Origin: Flavobacterium sp. LHD-80
Lineage (GTDB): Bacteria; Bacteroidota; Bacteroidia; Flavobacteriales; Flavobacteriaceae
Assembly: GCF_030929605.1 (NCBI RefSeq)
Contig: NZ_JAVFVS010000012.1
Span: 248,001 to 312,000, forward strand
Reading direction: 5' to 3'
Length of the DNA stretch: 64,000 nucleotides
Part shown: positions 41,563 to 49,652 of the stretch, piece after piece
How positions within the stretch are numbered: position 1 is the stretch's first letter
Layout of the letters: the number at the start of each line of letters is the position of its first letter
Program-made: the position numbers and the translations under genes
Notes under the pieces: model-generated
What the model was told of the DNA's origin: nothing
The model's input: only the letters and a program-made list of their open reading frames with translations
Databases searched by the model: none

Positions 41563-41648
41563 CCCCTTAAAACTGTAACAATTAGAATAATTAATAGTCT
41601 ATTAATGCAGTAATGCCTATTTAATCCGCGATTCTTTTTTAAAATTTC

Positions 41649-44078
41649 ATGAAAAAATTAGTTTTCTTAAGTCTTCTTTTATCCACTTTTTGGAGTTACA
41701 GCCAGAAGAAAATCCTTCAGGCTCAATCAACTGTGGAATCTATTTCGATTGACGGAAAACTAGATGAAGCCGCTTGGGAAAACGCGCCTATTGCTACCAA
41801 TTTTATCATGTTTGAACCTGATAATGGAAAAGCAATTCCCGACGGAAAAAAAACAGAAATCAAAGTTCTTTATAATAATGACGCCATTTATATTGGCGCC
41901 ATGATGTATGATGACGAACCAAATAAAATTTTAAAAGAAATCTCCCAGCGTGATAATTTTGGAACAGCCGATATTTTTGGTGTTTTTGTAAACGGTTTTA
42001 ATGACGGTCAACAAAATTTTGAGTTTTTTGTTTCTGCTGCTGATGTTCAAGGGGATTGCATCATGACGGATGCTATTGGCGAAGATTATTCTTGGGATGC
42101 TGTCTGGCTCAGCAAAGCCAGAATTACAGACAAAGGCTGGATTGTCGAAATTAAACTTCCGTACGCGGCTTTACGTTTTTCGGCAGAAAACAAACAAACC
42201 TGGGGAATTAATTTTTTCAGAGAAGTAAAACGCGAACGTAAAAAATATACTTGGAATTTAATTGATACTAAAATAGGGACTTTTACGCAGCAAAATGGTG
42301 AATTGGCTGGAATTGAAAACATCAAACCTCCTACTCGATTGTTCTTTTTGCCTTATGCTTCTTATTATTTAAATGCTGCAGATGGCCAGAAAACGTATGG
42401 CCAAATGAAAGGCGGTATGGACATTAAATACGGAATTAATGATGCTTTTACACTTGATGCTATTTTAATTCCAGATTTTGGACAGACAAAATATGACGAT
42501 CGAATTTTGAATCTAAGTCCATTTGAACAGCAGTTTAATGAAAATCGTGCTTTTTTTACAGAAGGAACTGATTTGTTTAAAAAAGGAAACATCTTTTATT
42601 CAAGAAGAATTGGAGGAAGTCCGTCTATTGATCCCGCTTTAAATGACAATGAGGAAATCATTGAAAATGTTCAGAATGTTAATCTTATCAATGCTTTAAA
42701 AGTTTCAGGAAGAACAAAAGAAGGATTAGGAATTGGGGTTTTAAATGCTGTTACTGAAAAAACATATGCAACTATAAAAGATACTCTTTCGAACGAAACA
42801 AGACTTGCTATTGTTGAACCTTTGACAAATTACAATGTTTTAGTTCTAGATCAGCGTTTCCGCAAAAACTCATCGGTTACTTTTATTAATACCAATGTTA
42901 CCCGAAACGGACATTATAGAGACGCGAATGTAACAGGATTGGCTTGGGACTTAAATACAAAAGCAAACACATACAGTTTATATGGAAATGCAAAATACAG
43001 CCATATTAATAAGGAAGAAGATAAAAACGGCGTTTATACCACAATTGGTTTTGCAGAAACAAGTGGAAAATACCGTTACAGTGTAGGTTCTGATTTTGTG
43101 ACTAAAGGTTATGATCCAAATGATCTTGGAATCAACTTTTACACCAATTATTACAATTTTTATGGCAATGCCAATTATAGAATCCTAAACCCAACAAAGC
43201 TTTTCAACAGCTTTAGAGTCAACTATAATATGTATGCCGAATTCAATAAAGAATCTGGACTAATTCAAGACAACAGCATTAATGTGAATGTAAACCTGAC
43301 AACTGTAAAAAACCATTATTTCGGTATGGGATTTACTGTTTATCCTATGGAATCTCACGACTATTATGAACCTCGAGCCGATAACAGATATGTAATTATT
43401 CCGAGAAAGTTCGAATCTTGGGCAAGTCTTTCAACGAATTACAACAACAAATTTGCATTAGACTTAAATCCATCGATTTCAATTGCCGACGAACCGGGAA
43501 GAATGGCTTACGGGGTCGATGTTGGTCCGAGATATCGTTTTAATGACAAGTTACTTTTGACTTATTATTTCAGCTTTTTCAGAAAAAACAACAACAAAGG
43601 TTATATCGACAATGTAGATGGAGACAACAATGAAAGCACTCCAGACAATATTGTTTTTGCTAATCGAAATGTCATCACGTATTCCAATACGCTTGGCGGA
43701 AAATATGCTTTAAACAGTACAATGACTTTTAATTTATCAGTGAGGCAATATTGGTCGTATGCCGAAAATAAAGACATTTTACAATTAGAACAAGATGGCA
43801 CACTGACGCCTTATCCAGAATATACCGATAATAAAAACTCTAGTTTTTATTCTTGGAATGCCGATTTATCGTATTCTTGGTGGTTTGCACCAGGAAGTCA
43901 GGTTTCAGTTTTATACCGAAATAATGCTGATAATTTTGAGCGCGTTATTGACAAACAATTCAAGGACAATGTAACGGCTTTGCTGAATAATGAGGCCTTA
44001 AAACATGTTTTTTCAATCAGTGTGAAATATTTTATTGACTATAATGCTGTCAAAAATAAGCTTAGAAAGAGAGCTTAG
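41649..44078 (+). CDS. DUF5916 protein with CBM9-like domain
   Basis: An 809-residue exported protein with signal peptide (LVFLSLLLSTFWSYSQ). Residues about 25-210 form a carbohydrate-binding family 9-like domain (SIDGKLDEAAWENAPIATNF; IKVLYNNDAIYIGAMMYDD). The remainder is beta-strand rich with alternating aromatic residues (YKYSVGSD-type strands, NFYGNANYRILNP), ending in HVFSISVKYFIDYNA, consistent with an outer membrane barrel, as expected for DUF5916. A role in handling glycans or peptides at the cell surface is conjecture. Confidence 0.88.
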   Translation: MKKLVFLSLLLSTFWSYSQKKILQAQSTVESISIDGKLDEAAWENAPIATNFIMFEPDNGKAIPDGKKTEIKVLYNNDAIYIGAMMYDDEPNKILKEISQRDNFGTADIFGVFVNGFNDGQQNFEFFVSAADVQGDCIMTDAIGEDYSWDAVWLSKARITDKGWIVEIKLPYAALRFSAENKQTWGINFFREVKRERKKYTWNLIDTKIGTFTQQNGELAGIENIKPPTRLFFLPYASYYLNAADGQKTYGQMKGGMDIKYGINDAFTLDAILIPDFGQTKYDDRILNLSPFEQQFNENRAFFTEGTDLFKKGNIFYSRRIGGSPSIDPALNDNEEIIENVQNVNLINALKVSGRTKEGLGIGVLNAVTEKTYATIKDTLSNETRLAIVEPLTNYNVLVLDQRFRKNSSVTFINTNVTRNGHYRDANVTGLAWDLNTKANTYSLYGNAKYSHINKEEDKNGVYTTIGFAETSGKYRYSVGSDFVTKGYDPNDLGINFYTNYYNFYGNANYRILNPTKLFNSFRVNYNMYAEFNKESGLIQDNSINVNVNLTTVKNHYFGMGFTVYPMESHDYYEPRADNRYVIIPRKFESWASLSTNYNNKFALDLNPSISIADEPGRMAYGVDVGPRYRFNDKLLLTYYFSFFRKNNNKGYIDNVDGDNNESTPDNIVFANRNVITYSNTLGGKYALNSTMTFNLSVRQYWSYAENKDILQLEQDGTLTPYPEYTDNKNSSFYSWNADLSYSWWFAPGSQVSVLYRNNADNFERVIDKQFKDNVTALLNNEALKHVFSISVKYFIDYNAVKNKLRKRA

Positions 44079-44172
44079 CGTGAATTAATTTTAAAAAATA
44101 AGTGCTTCTTTAATTAAATTATTATTTTTTAATACGCTTCATTTTATTAAATATAAATGTAGCGTGCTCTTC

Positions 44173-44201
44173 TTGCAAAGTATAGAAATGATTTATCTTT
44201 G
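44173..44201 (+). promoter_or_regulatory. Predicted gpmI promoter
   Basis: TTG at 44173-44175 and TATCTTTG at 44194-44201 are separated by 18 bases, a good match to the Bacteroidota TTG-N17-23-TAnnTTTG pattern. The box ends 16 bases before the ATG at 44218, which supports that start over upstream in-frame codons. Confidence 0.65.
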
Positions 44202-44217
44202 TAGAAAACAAAAAGTA

Positions 44218-45735
44218 ATGAACAAAAAAGTTATCCTTATGATTTTAGACGGTTGGGGAAAATCTCCTGACCCTAAAGTATCTGCAATAGACAATGCAAA
44301 TGTTCCTTTTATAAACAGTCTTTACAAAAATTACCCAAGCGCTCAACTTAGAACCGACGGATTAAATGTTGGTTTACCTGAGGGGCAAATGGGAAACAGT
44401 GAAGTTGGACACATGAATCTTGGTGCCGGAAGAATTGTATATCAGGATTTAGCCAAAATTAATTTAGCTGTAGCACATAAAACTTTAGCCAAAGAACAAG
44501 TTTTAATTGATGCTTTTACTTACGCAAAAGAAAACAATAAAAAAGTACACTTTTTAGGATTAGTTTCTGATGGAGGTGTTCACTCTCATACTTCGCACCT
44601 TCGCGGTTTAATTGATGCTTCTCAAGAATATGGATTAGACCAAGTTTACGTTCACGCTTTTACAGACGGACGTGATGTTGACCCAAAATCTGGAGCAAAA
44701 TACATTCACGATTTAGACGAATACATTAAAGATACTCCGGTGAAAATTGCTTCTATTGTTGGTCGTTACTATGCAATGGATCGCGACAAACGTTGGGAAC
44801 GGGTTAAATTAGCTTACGATTTACTTGTAAACGGAGTTGGAACGCCATCTAAAAATGCTGTTGCAAGTGTTCTTGCCAGTTATGAAAAAGAGGTTACTGA
44901 TGAATTTATCGAACCAGTTGTTATTGTTGATGAAAGTGAAAAACCATTAGCAACCATTGTTGAAGGCGATGTTGTAATTTTCTTCAACTTTAGAACTGAC
45001 AGAGGACGTGAACTTACTGAGGCGCTTTCGCAGCAGGATTTCCACGAACAAAATATGCATAAACTAAACTTGTATTATGTAACATTGACAAACTACGACG
45101 AAACGTACCAAAACGTAAAAGTGGTTTACAATAAAGATAATATTACCGAAACACTTGGTGAAGTTTTAGAAAAAGCAGGCAAAAAACAAATCAGAATTGC
45201 TGAAACTGAGAAATATCCACACGTGACATTTTTCTTTTCTGGCGGAAGAGAAACTCCTTTTGAAGGCGAATCTAGAATTTTAAGAAATTCTCCAAAAGTA
45301 GCTACCTATGATTTACAGCCAGAAATGAGCGCTTACGAACTTGCTGATGCTCTTGTTCCTGAATTAAATAAAGGCGAAGTTGATTTTGTTTGTTTAAATT
45401 TTGCAAACGGAGACATGGTTGGACATACTGGAATTATGGAAGCGGCAATTAAAGCTTGCGAAGCTGTTGATGCTTGTGCCAAAAAAGTAATTGACGCCGC
45501 TCTTGCAAACAATTACACTACAATTGTAATTGCAGATCACGGAAACTGCGAGACAATGATTAATCCTGATGGAAGCCCAAATACTGCACACACAACAAAC
45601 CCAGTGCCGATTATTTTAGTAGACAAAGAATTGAAAAATATTCAAAATGGTGTTTTAGGTGATATCGCTCCAACAATTTTAGAATTAATGGGAGTGCCGC
45701 AACCAAATGCAATGACTTGTCATTCGTTATTATAA
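44218..45735 (+). CDS. gpmI: 2,3-bisphosphoglycerate-independent phosphoglycerate mutase
   Basis: Dimanganese glycolytic enzyme interconverting 3- and 2-phosphoglycerate. The 505-residue protein has the metal motif ILDGWG at the N-terminus, the phosphoserine loop GQMGNSEVGHMNLGAGR near residue 61, GRYYAMDRDKRWER near 182, and the C-terminal metal site IADHGNCETM. Length is normal. The start at 44218 is set by the promoter and the family N-terminus. Confidence 0.97.
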   Translation: MNKKVILMILDGWGKSPDPKVSAIDNANVPFINSLYKNYPSAQLRTDGLNVGLPEGQMGNSEVGHMNLGAGRIVYQDLAKINLAVAHKTLAKEQVLIDAFTYAKENNKKVHFLGLVSDGGVHSHTSHLRGLIDASQEYGLDQVYVHAFTDGRDVDPKSGAKYIHDLDEYIKDTPVKIASIVGRYYAMDRDKRWERVKLAYDLLVNGVGTPSKNAVASVLASYEKEVTDEFIEPVVIVDESEKPLATIVEGDVVIFFNFRTDRGRELTEALSQQDFHEQNMHKLNLYYVTLTNYDETYQNVKVVYNKDNITETLGEVLEKAGKKQIRIAETEKYPHVTFFFSGGRETPFEGESRILRNSPKVATYDLQPEMSAYELADALVPELNKGEVDFVCLNFANGDMVGHTGIMEAAIKACEAVDACAKKVIDAALANNYTTIVIADHGNCETMINPDGSPNTAHTTNPVPIILVDKELKNIQNGVLGDIAPTILELMGVPQPNAMTCHSLL

Positions 45736-45740
45736 TCTCT

Positions 45741-45974
45741 TAAACCATATAAGTTATATAAGTTCATTTTAAACAGAACTTAAAAAAATCTCGCAAAGGC
45801 GCTAAGTCGCAAAGAAAAATAAACTTTACGTCTCTGCGTCTTTGCGAGAACTATTTTATACCAGAATGTAAACCTTAAAAAAGTGCAATTAAATTTATGC
45901 TTCTTATATGATTTTTTCTTTTCCCAAAGGAAACAGTACGAATTTATATTTACTTATATCACTTATATGGTTTA
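45741..45974. repeat. CATATAAGTTATATAAG inverted repeat, copy 2, with nested palindrome
   Basis: The outer arms 45741-45770 (CCATATAAGTTATATAAG core) and 45951-45974 (its complement with one change) enclose a second palindrome. The inner arms, 45789-45814 (TCTCGCAAAGGCGCTAAGTC...) and 45824-45849 (...CTGCGTCTTTGCGAGA), match at about 20 of 26 positions. A further CTTATATGATTTT half-site at 45903 matches the right arm of copy 1, which suggests one element inserted into another. Confidence 0.75.
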
Positions 45975-47222
45975 AAAAACAAAATGATAAAGCTGCTCAA
46001 CACCATAAATCACAAGCCCAATAATTCCTCCAACTAAAGTTCCGTTGATTCTGATGTATTGAAGATCTTTTCCAATTTCTAATTCTAATTTTTCAGAAAC
46101 CTCTTTTCCGTCCCAGCTTTTTACAGTTGACGAAATCAAATCTCCAATTACTTTTTTATTGTTCAAAAGAATCGAAAGCATGTCATTTTTGATAAAATTA
46201 TTGATTTTGTCAATCATAACCGGATCTTCTTTGATTCCGTTTCCAAAAGTTTGAATCAAGCTCGAAATACTGTTTTTTATTGATGACTCATCTCCTTTTT
46301 CTAAATCATTTGTAATGGAAAGTTTTATTTCATCCCAAATTCCGTTGATGTAATCCTGAACTTCTTTTTTGCCAACAAAACCCAAAATCATATCGTTAAT
46401 TTTGACTCTCATTTCTTCGGAGTTTTTTACCTTTTCTAAGAAGTTGAAAATGTATTCATCGATTTTTAAACGTACTGCACTTTCCGGTTTTTTGGCTTCA
46501 TTTAAAAAATCTTGCAGACCATTAAAAACACCTTCCGTAATACTTTTATCGGCCAATCCAAAACTCAAAAATGGTGTCGATGCTTTTACTTTTTGTCTTA
46601 TTAATTCTTTGTTGTTTGTCAATTCCTCGCTCATTACTTCGAGAAGATTGGTCAGCATTTGATTTTTTAAATCTCCTTTTTGTAACGGCTCTAATGCAAC
46701 GGCAACCCAATTTCCAAAATTTATTCCTTCGATTTTTTCCTTAAACTGAACCTGAATAAAATTTTTAACATCCTCGTCTTTTATCGTTCGTAATATTCCC
46801 GGAATAATATTTACCGAAACTACATTAGCAATTTTATCGGCGTTTTCTTTCTGTGAAAGCCAATCTGAAGCTTTAGTCGCAAAGTTGAATTCATCTAGTT
46901 TGATTTCTAATTTTTCCTTATCCAGAAATTCTTCAGAAACGAAATTCCCAAGGTTTTCTCCAATTTCATTTTTCTTGGTTGGAATAATTGCCGTATGCCA
47001 AATCGGAATTCCAAGCGGATGACGAAACAAAGCTACAACTGCAAACCAATCGGCAATTCCGCCCACCATTGCGGCCTCGCTAAAAGCCTGTAAAATTGGA
47101 ATTTTAAAGTAAATTGCAATTATAAAAAGAAACACCGCAAAACCTAAAAGCGACAAAGCCGTTGCTTTCATTTTCTTTAATGCTTTTATTTTAGCTATAT
47201 CTTGATCTGTAGAAATTTCCAT
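45972..47222 (-). CDS. DUF445 family membrane protein
   Basis: A 416-residue protein of the YheB/DUF445 family. It has an N-terminal hydrophobic segment (LSLLGFAVFLFIIAIYF), the signature MVGGIADWFAVVALFRHPLG near residue 57, long amphipathic helices in the middle, and a C-terminal membrane segment (LVGGIIGLVIYGVEQLYH). Biological function is not established. Its 3' end reaches into the palindromic repeat. Confidence 0.9.
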   Translation of the reverse strand: MEISTDQDIAKIKALKKMKATALSLLGFAVFLFIIAIYFKIPILQAFSEAAMVGGIADWFAVVALFRHPLGIPIWHTAIIPTKKNEIGENLGNFVSEEFLDKEKLEIKLDEFNFATKASDWLSQKENADKIANVVSVNIIPGILRTIKDEDVKNFIQVQFKEKIEGINFGNWVAVALEPLQKGDLKNQMLTNLLEVMSEELTNNKELIRQKVKASTPFLSFGLADKSITEGVFNGLQDFLNEAKKPESAVRLKIDEYIFNFLEKVKNSEEMRVKINDMILGFVGKKEVQDYINGIWDEIKLSITNDLEKGDESSIKNSISSLIQTFGNGIKEDPVMIDKINNFIKNDMLSILLNNKKVIGDLISSTVKSWDGKEVSEKLELEIGKDLQYIRINGTLVGGIIGLVIYGVEQLYHFVF

Positions 47223-47283
47223 GATTTTGGCATTTTACTACTAATTTATGGCTTTTTTCTGAGATAATAAATTAAAAAAGTTT

Positions 47284-47370
47284 GCCACGAATTTCACGAA
47301 TTTACACGAATTAAAATTTAATGGAATTATTCACACAATACAATTAGTGATAATTCGTGAAATTCGTGGC
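47284..47370. repeat. CACGAATTTCACGAATT palindrome upstream of map
   Basis: The arm 47284-47313 (GCCACGAATTTCACGAATTT...) is matched in inverted orientation by 47351-47370 over 19 bases. The left arm aligns with the 30-base arms that flank the GxxExxY gene (48238-48267 and 48718-48747). It looks like the empty form of that element. Confidence 0.8.
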
Positions 47371-47391
47371 GAAAAAAATAATATAAAATTG

Positions 47392-47399
47392 TACTTTTG
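47392..47399 (+). promoter_or_regulatory. Predicted -7 box of map
   Basis: TACTTTTG fits TAnnTTTG and ends 21 bases before the ATG at 47421. It covers the earlier in-frame TTG at 47397, which therefore cannot be the start. Confidence 0.6.
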
Positions 47400-47420
47400 C
47401 GGACTGAAAATCTGAAAAAT

Positions 47421-48239
47421 ATGATTATCCAAAAAACTAGAGAGGAAATCGAGTTGATGCGCGAAAGTGCTTTGATCGTATCTAAAACATTAGGAATGAT
47501 TGCTTCTGAAATTAAAGAAGGAGTTACTACATTATATCTTGACAAATTAGCTGAGGAATTCATCCGTGATCACGGTGCTGTTCCAAGTTTTCTTGGCTTG
47601 TATGATTTCCCTAATTCACTTTGTATGAGTCCGAACGCTCAGGTTGTACACGGAATTCCGAATAATACGCCTTTAAAAAGCGGAGATGTTATTTCGGTAG
47701 ATTGTGGTGCATTCAAAAATGGATATCATGGTGATCATGCGTATAGTTTTGAAATTGGCGAAGTTGCTCCGGAAGTGAAAAAACTTTTGAGAGTTACTAA
47801 GGAATCATTGTACGTAGGAATCAGAGAATTTAAAGCTGGAAATCGCGTGGAAGATGTTGGAAATGCGATTCAGAAATATACGGAAGCTCACGGTTACGGA
47901 GTTGTTCGTGAATTAGTTGGACACGGTGTTGGACAAAAAATGCACGAAGAACCAGAAATGCCAAACTACGGAAAACGCGGACGCGGAAAACTTTTCGTTG
48001 AAGGAATGGTTGTGGCTATTGAACCGATGATTAACATGGGAACAAGAAATATCAAACAATTAAAAGATGGTTGGACAATCTTAACCGCTGACGGAAAACC
48101 AAGTGCGCATTTTGAGCACGATGTTGCCTTAATTGATGGAAAACCAGAATTATTATCGACTTTTCAATACATCTACAAAGCTTTAGGAATCGAAAGCAAT
48201 GAAGAAGATGAATTCAGACAAATACCACTTATTTTATAA
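47421..48239 (+). CDS. map: Type I methionine aminopeptidase
   Basis: Cytosolic dinuclear metallopeptidase that removes the initiator methionine. The 272-residue protein shows the metal ligands in ISVDCGAFKNGYHGDHAYSF (two Asp), GHGVGQKMHEEP (His), VVAIEPMINMG (Glu) and HFEHDVALIDG. Length is slightly above the E. coli enzyme (264). The start at 47421 is supported by the promoter box. The stop codon lies inside the first base pairs of an inverted-repeat arm. Confidence 0.96.
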   Translation: MIIQKTREEIELMRESALIVSKTLGMIASEIKEGVTTLYLDKLAEEFIRDHGAVPSFLGLYDFPNSLCMSPNAQVVHGIPNNTPLKSGDVISVDCGAFKNGYHGDHAYSFEIGEVAPEVKKLLRVTKESLYVGIREFKAGNRVEDVGNAIQKYTEAHGYGVVRELVGHGVGQKMHEEPEMPNYGKRGRGKLFVEGMVVAIEPMINMGTRNIKQLKDGWTILTADGKPSAHFEHDVALIDGKPELLSTFQYIYKALGIESNEEDEFRQIPLIL

Positions 48240-48267
48240 CACTAATTTCACGAATTATCACGGATTA
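48238..48267 (+). repeat. Left 30-bp arm flanking the GxxExxY gene
   Basis: The arm matches the inverted arm at 48718-48747 at 26 of 30 positions (core AATTTCACGAATT, end CACGGATTA). It also folds locally: TAACACTAAT (48237-48246) pairs perfectly with ATTAGTGTTA (48264-48273), so the 3' end of map carries a stem-loop that includes its stop codon. Confidence 0.82.
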
Positions 48268-48306
48268 GTGTTATGATAAAAATTACACTAAAACGAAATA
48301 AAAATA

Positions 48307-48681
48307 ATGAGTGAATTGTATTTAAGAGAAGAATCCTATAAAATTATTGGGATTTGTATGGAGGTCCATAAAATATTAGGAAAAGGACATAGTGAAAAGG
48401 TTTATGGCGATGCTTTAGAATATGAATTTCAAAAAAATGAGATTCCGTATAATCGAGAATTAAGATATAATATCGTTTACAAAGAGATTATATTGCCGAG
48501 TTACTATTTTGCAGATTTTGTTGTTTTCGATGAGATCATTTTAGAACTCAAAGCAATTGCAACATTAACAACAAGTGAAATTAAGCAGACATTAAATTAT
48601 TTAGCTGCGTCACAAAACAAACTTGGCTTGTTAGTCAATTTTGGAGAAGACAGCCTTAAATACAAAAGAATAATACTTTAA
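48307..48681 (+). CDS. GxxExxY family protein
   Basis: A 124-residue small protein with the family-defining motif GHSEKVY (GxxExxY) at about residues 28-34, in IMEVHKILGKGHSEKVYGDA-type context, then ILPSYYFADFVVFDEIILEL and LNYLAASQNKLGLLVNFGE. The DFVV...ILELKA pattern resembles a PD-(D/E)xK nuclease-like core (D-x(n)-ExK), but activity is unproven. It lies between two inverted 30-bp arms of a dispersed repeat and is unrelated in function to its neighbours map and a methyltransferase, which suggests arrival as a small unit. Confidence 0.88.
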   Translation: MSELYLREESYKIIGICMEVHKILGKGHSEKVYGDALEYEFQKNEIPYNRELRYNIVYKEIILPSYYFADFVVFDEIILELKAIATLTTSEIKQTLNYLAASQNKLGLLVNFGEDSLKYKRIIL

Positions 48682-48717
48682 CCCAAATCAAAAGTTCGTG
48701 AAATTTCAGCATAACGT

Positions 48718-48747
48718 TAATCCGTGTAAATTTGTGAAATTCGTGTT
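48718..48747 (-). repeat. Right 30-bp arm flanking the GxxExxY gene
   Basis: The reverse complement (AACACGAATTTCACAAATTT... ending CACGGATTA) matches the arm at 48238-48267 at 26 of 30 positions. The pair spans 510 bases and contains only the GxxExxY gene. Confidence 0.82.
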
Positions 48748-48762
48748 CAAATTTATTTAACT

Positions 48763-49536
48763 GTGAAAAAACTATTTAAATTAGTACTTAATACAATCCC
48801 GCGCCCATTATTAATTCGTTTGAGTTATGTGGCGCGACCAATTTTAGCTTTATCATTAAGAGGAAGCCGATTTACTGATCCGATTGACGGAAAAAGTTTT
48901 CGCTCTTTTCTTCCTTACGGATACGGGAAACAGCGTAATAATGTCCTTTCGCCTAGTACGCTTTCTTTAGAAAGACATCGTTTGCTTTGGTTGTATTTAA
49001 ATGATCAAACTGATTTTTTTACAGCTCCAAAAAAGGTTTTACACTTTGCTCCAGAACAAGCTTTTTATAAACTTTTCCGCAAACAAAAAAATCTGGATTA
49101 CACAACAACCGATTTATTTTCGCCTTTGGCAGATGTAAAAGCAGATATTTGTAATCTTCCTTTTAAAGACAATGAATACGATGTCATTTTATGTAATCAC
49201 GTTTTAGAACATATTCCGGATGACACGAAAGCAATGCAGGAATTATTCCGAGTTTTAAAACCGGGCGGAATGGCGATTTTGCAAATTCCACAAGATTTAA
49301 ATCGTGAAGTTACCTTTGCAGATGATTCGATTACAGATCAAAAAGAACGTGCAAGAATATTTGGTCAATATGATCACGTTCGTATTTACGGACGCGATTA
49401 TTTCGACAAATTAAGAAGCATTGGTTTTATAGTAATAGAAGAAGATTATACTAATAAAATTGCACCAGAGTTGGTAGAGAAATATTGTTTGGCAAAAGGA
49501 GAAATTATTCCACTTTGCTTTAAACCAGAAAATTAA
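48763..49536 (+). CDS. Class I SAM-dependent methyltransferase
   Basis: A 257-residue methyltransferase (Methyltransf_11 type). VLHFAPEQAFYKLF replaces the usual glycine-rich motif I near residue 93; DVILCNHVLEHIPDD near 145 and FRVLKPGGMAILQIP near 165 are typical. The N-terminus is basic and hydrophobic (LNTIPRPLLIRLSYVARPIL), perhaps membrane-associating. The start is GTG at 48763, with the frame open just after the repeat arm. The substrate is unknown. Confidence 0.85.
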   Translation: MKKLFKLVLNTIPRPLLIRLSYVARPILALSLRGSRFTDPIDGKSFRSFLPYGYGKQRNNVLSPSTLSLERHRLLWLYLNDQTDFFTAPKKVLHFAPEQAFYKLFRKQKNLDYTTTDLFSPLADVKADICNLPFKDNEYDVILCNHVLEHIPDDTKAMQELFRVLKPGGMAILQIPQDLNREVTFADDSITDQKERARIFGQYDHVRIYGRDYFDKLRSIGFIVIEEDYTNKIAPELVEKYCLAKGEIIPLCFKPEN

Positions 49537-49543
49537 TTTTTCC

Positions 49544-49618
49544 ACCATATAAGTAATACAAGTTCATTTAAAAAGTTTTCAGAATAGCCCTATTTTGAAA
49601 ACTTTTTACTTTTATAAG
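49544..49618. repeat. CATATAAGT repeat, copy 3, with terminator-like hairpin
   Basis: The left arm at 49544-49570 (ACCATATAAGTAATACAAG) is a diverged copy of the arms at 38103 and 45741; the right end (TACTTTTATAAGC) is decayed. Inside it, AAAAAGTTTTCA (49570-49581) and TGAAAACTTTTT (49596-49607) form a perfect 12-bp stem with a following T-rich tract, a likely terminator for the methyltransferase gene. Confidence 0.65.
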
Positions 49619-49652
49619 CCTAACCAAAATCATACCAACCAAATCTCAAATC

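Noticed and set aside
47397..47420. Earlier TTG start for map
   Set aside because: The TTG overlaps the TACTTTTG -7 box at 47392-47399, so it should not be in the mRNA.
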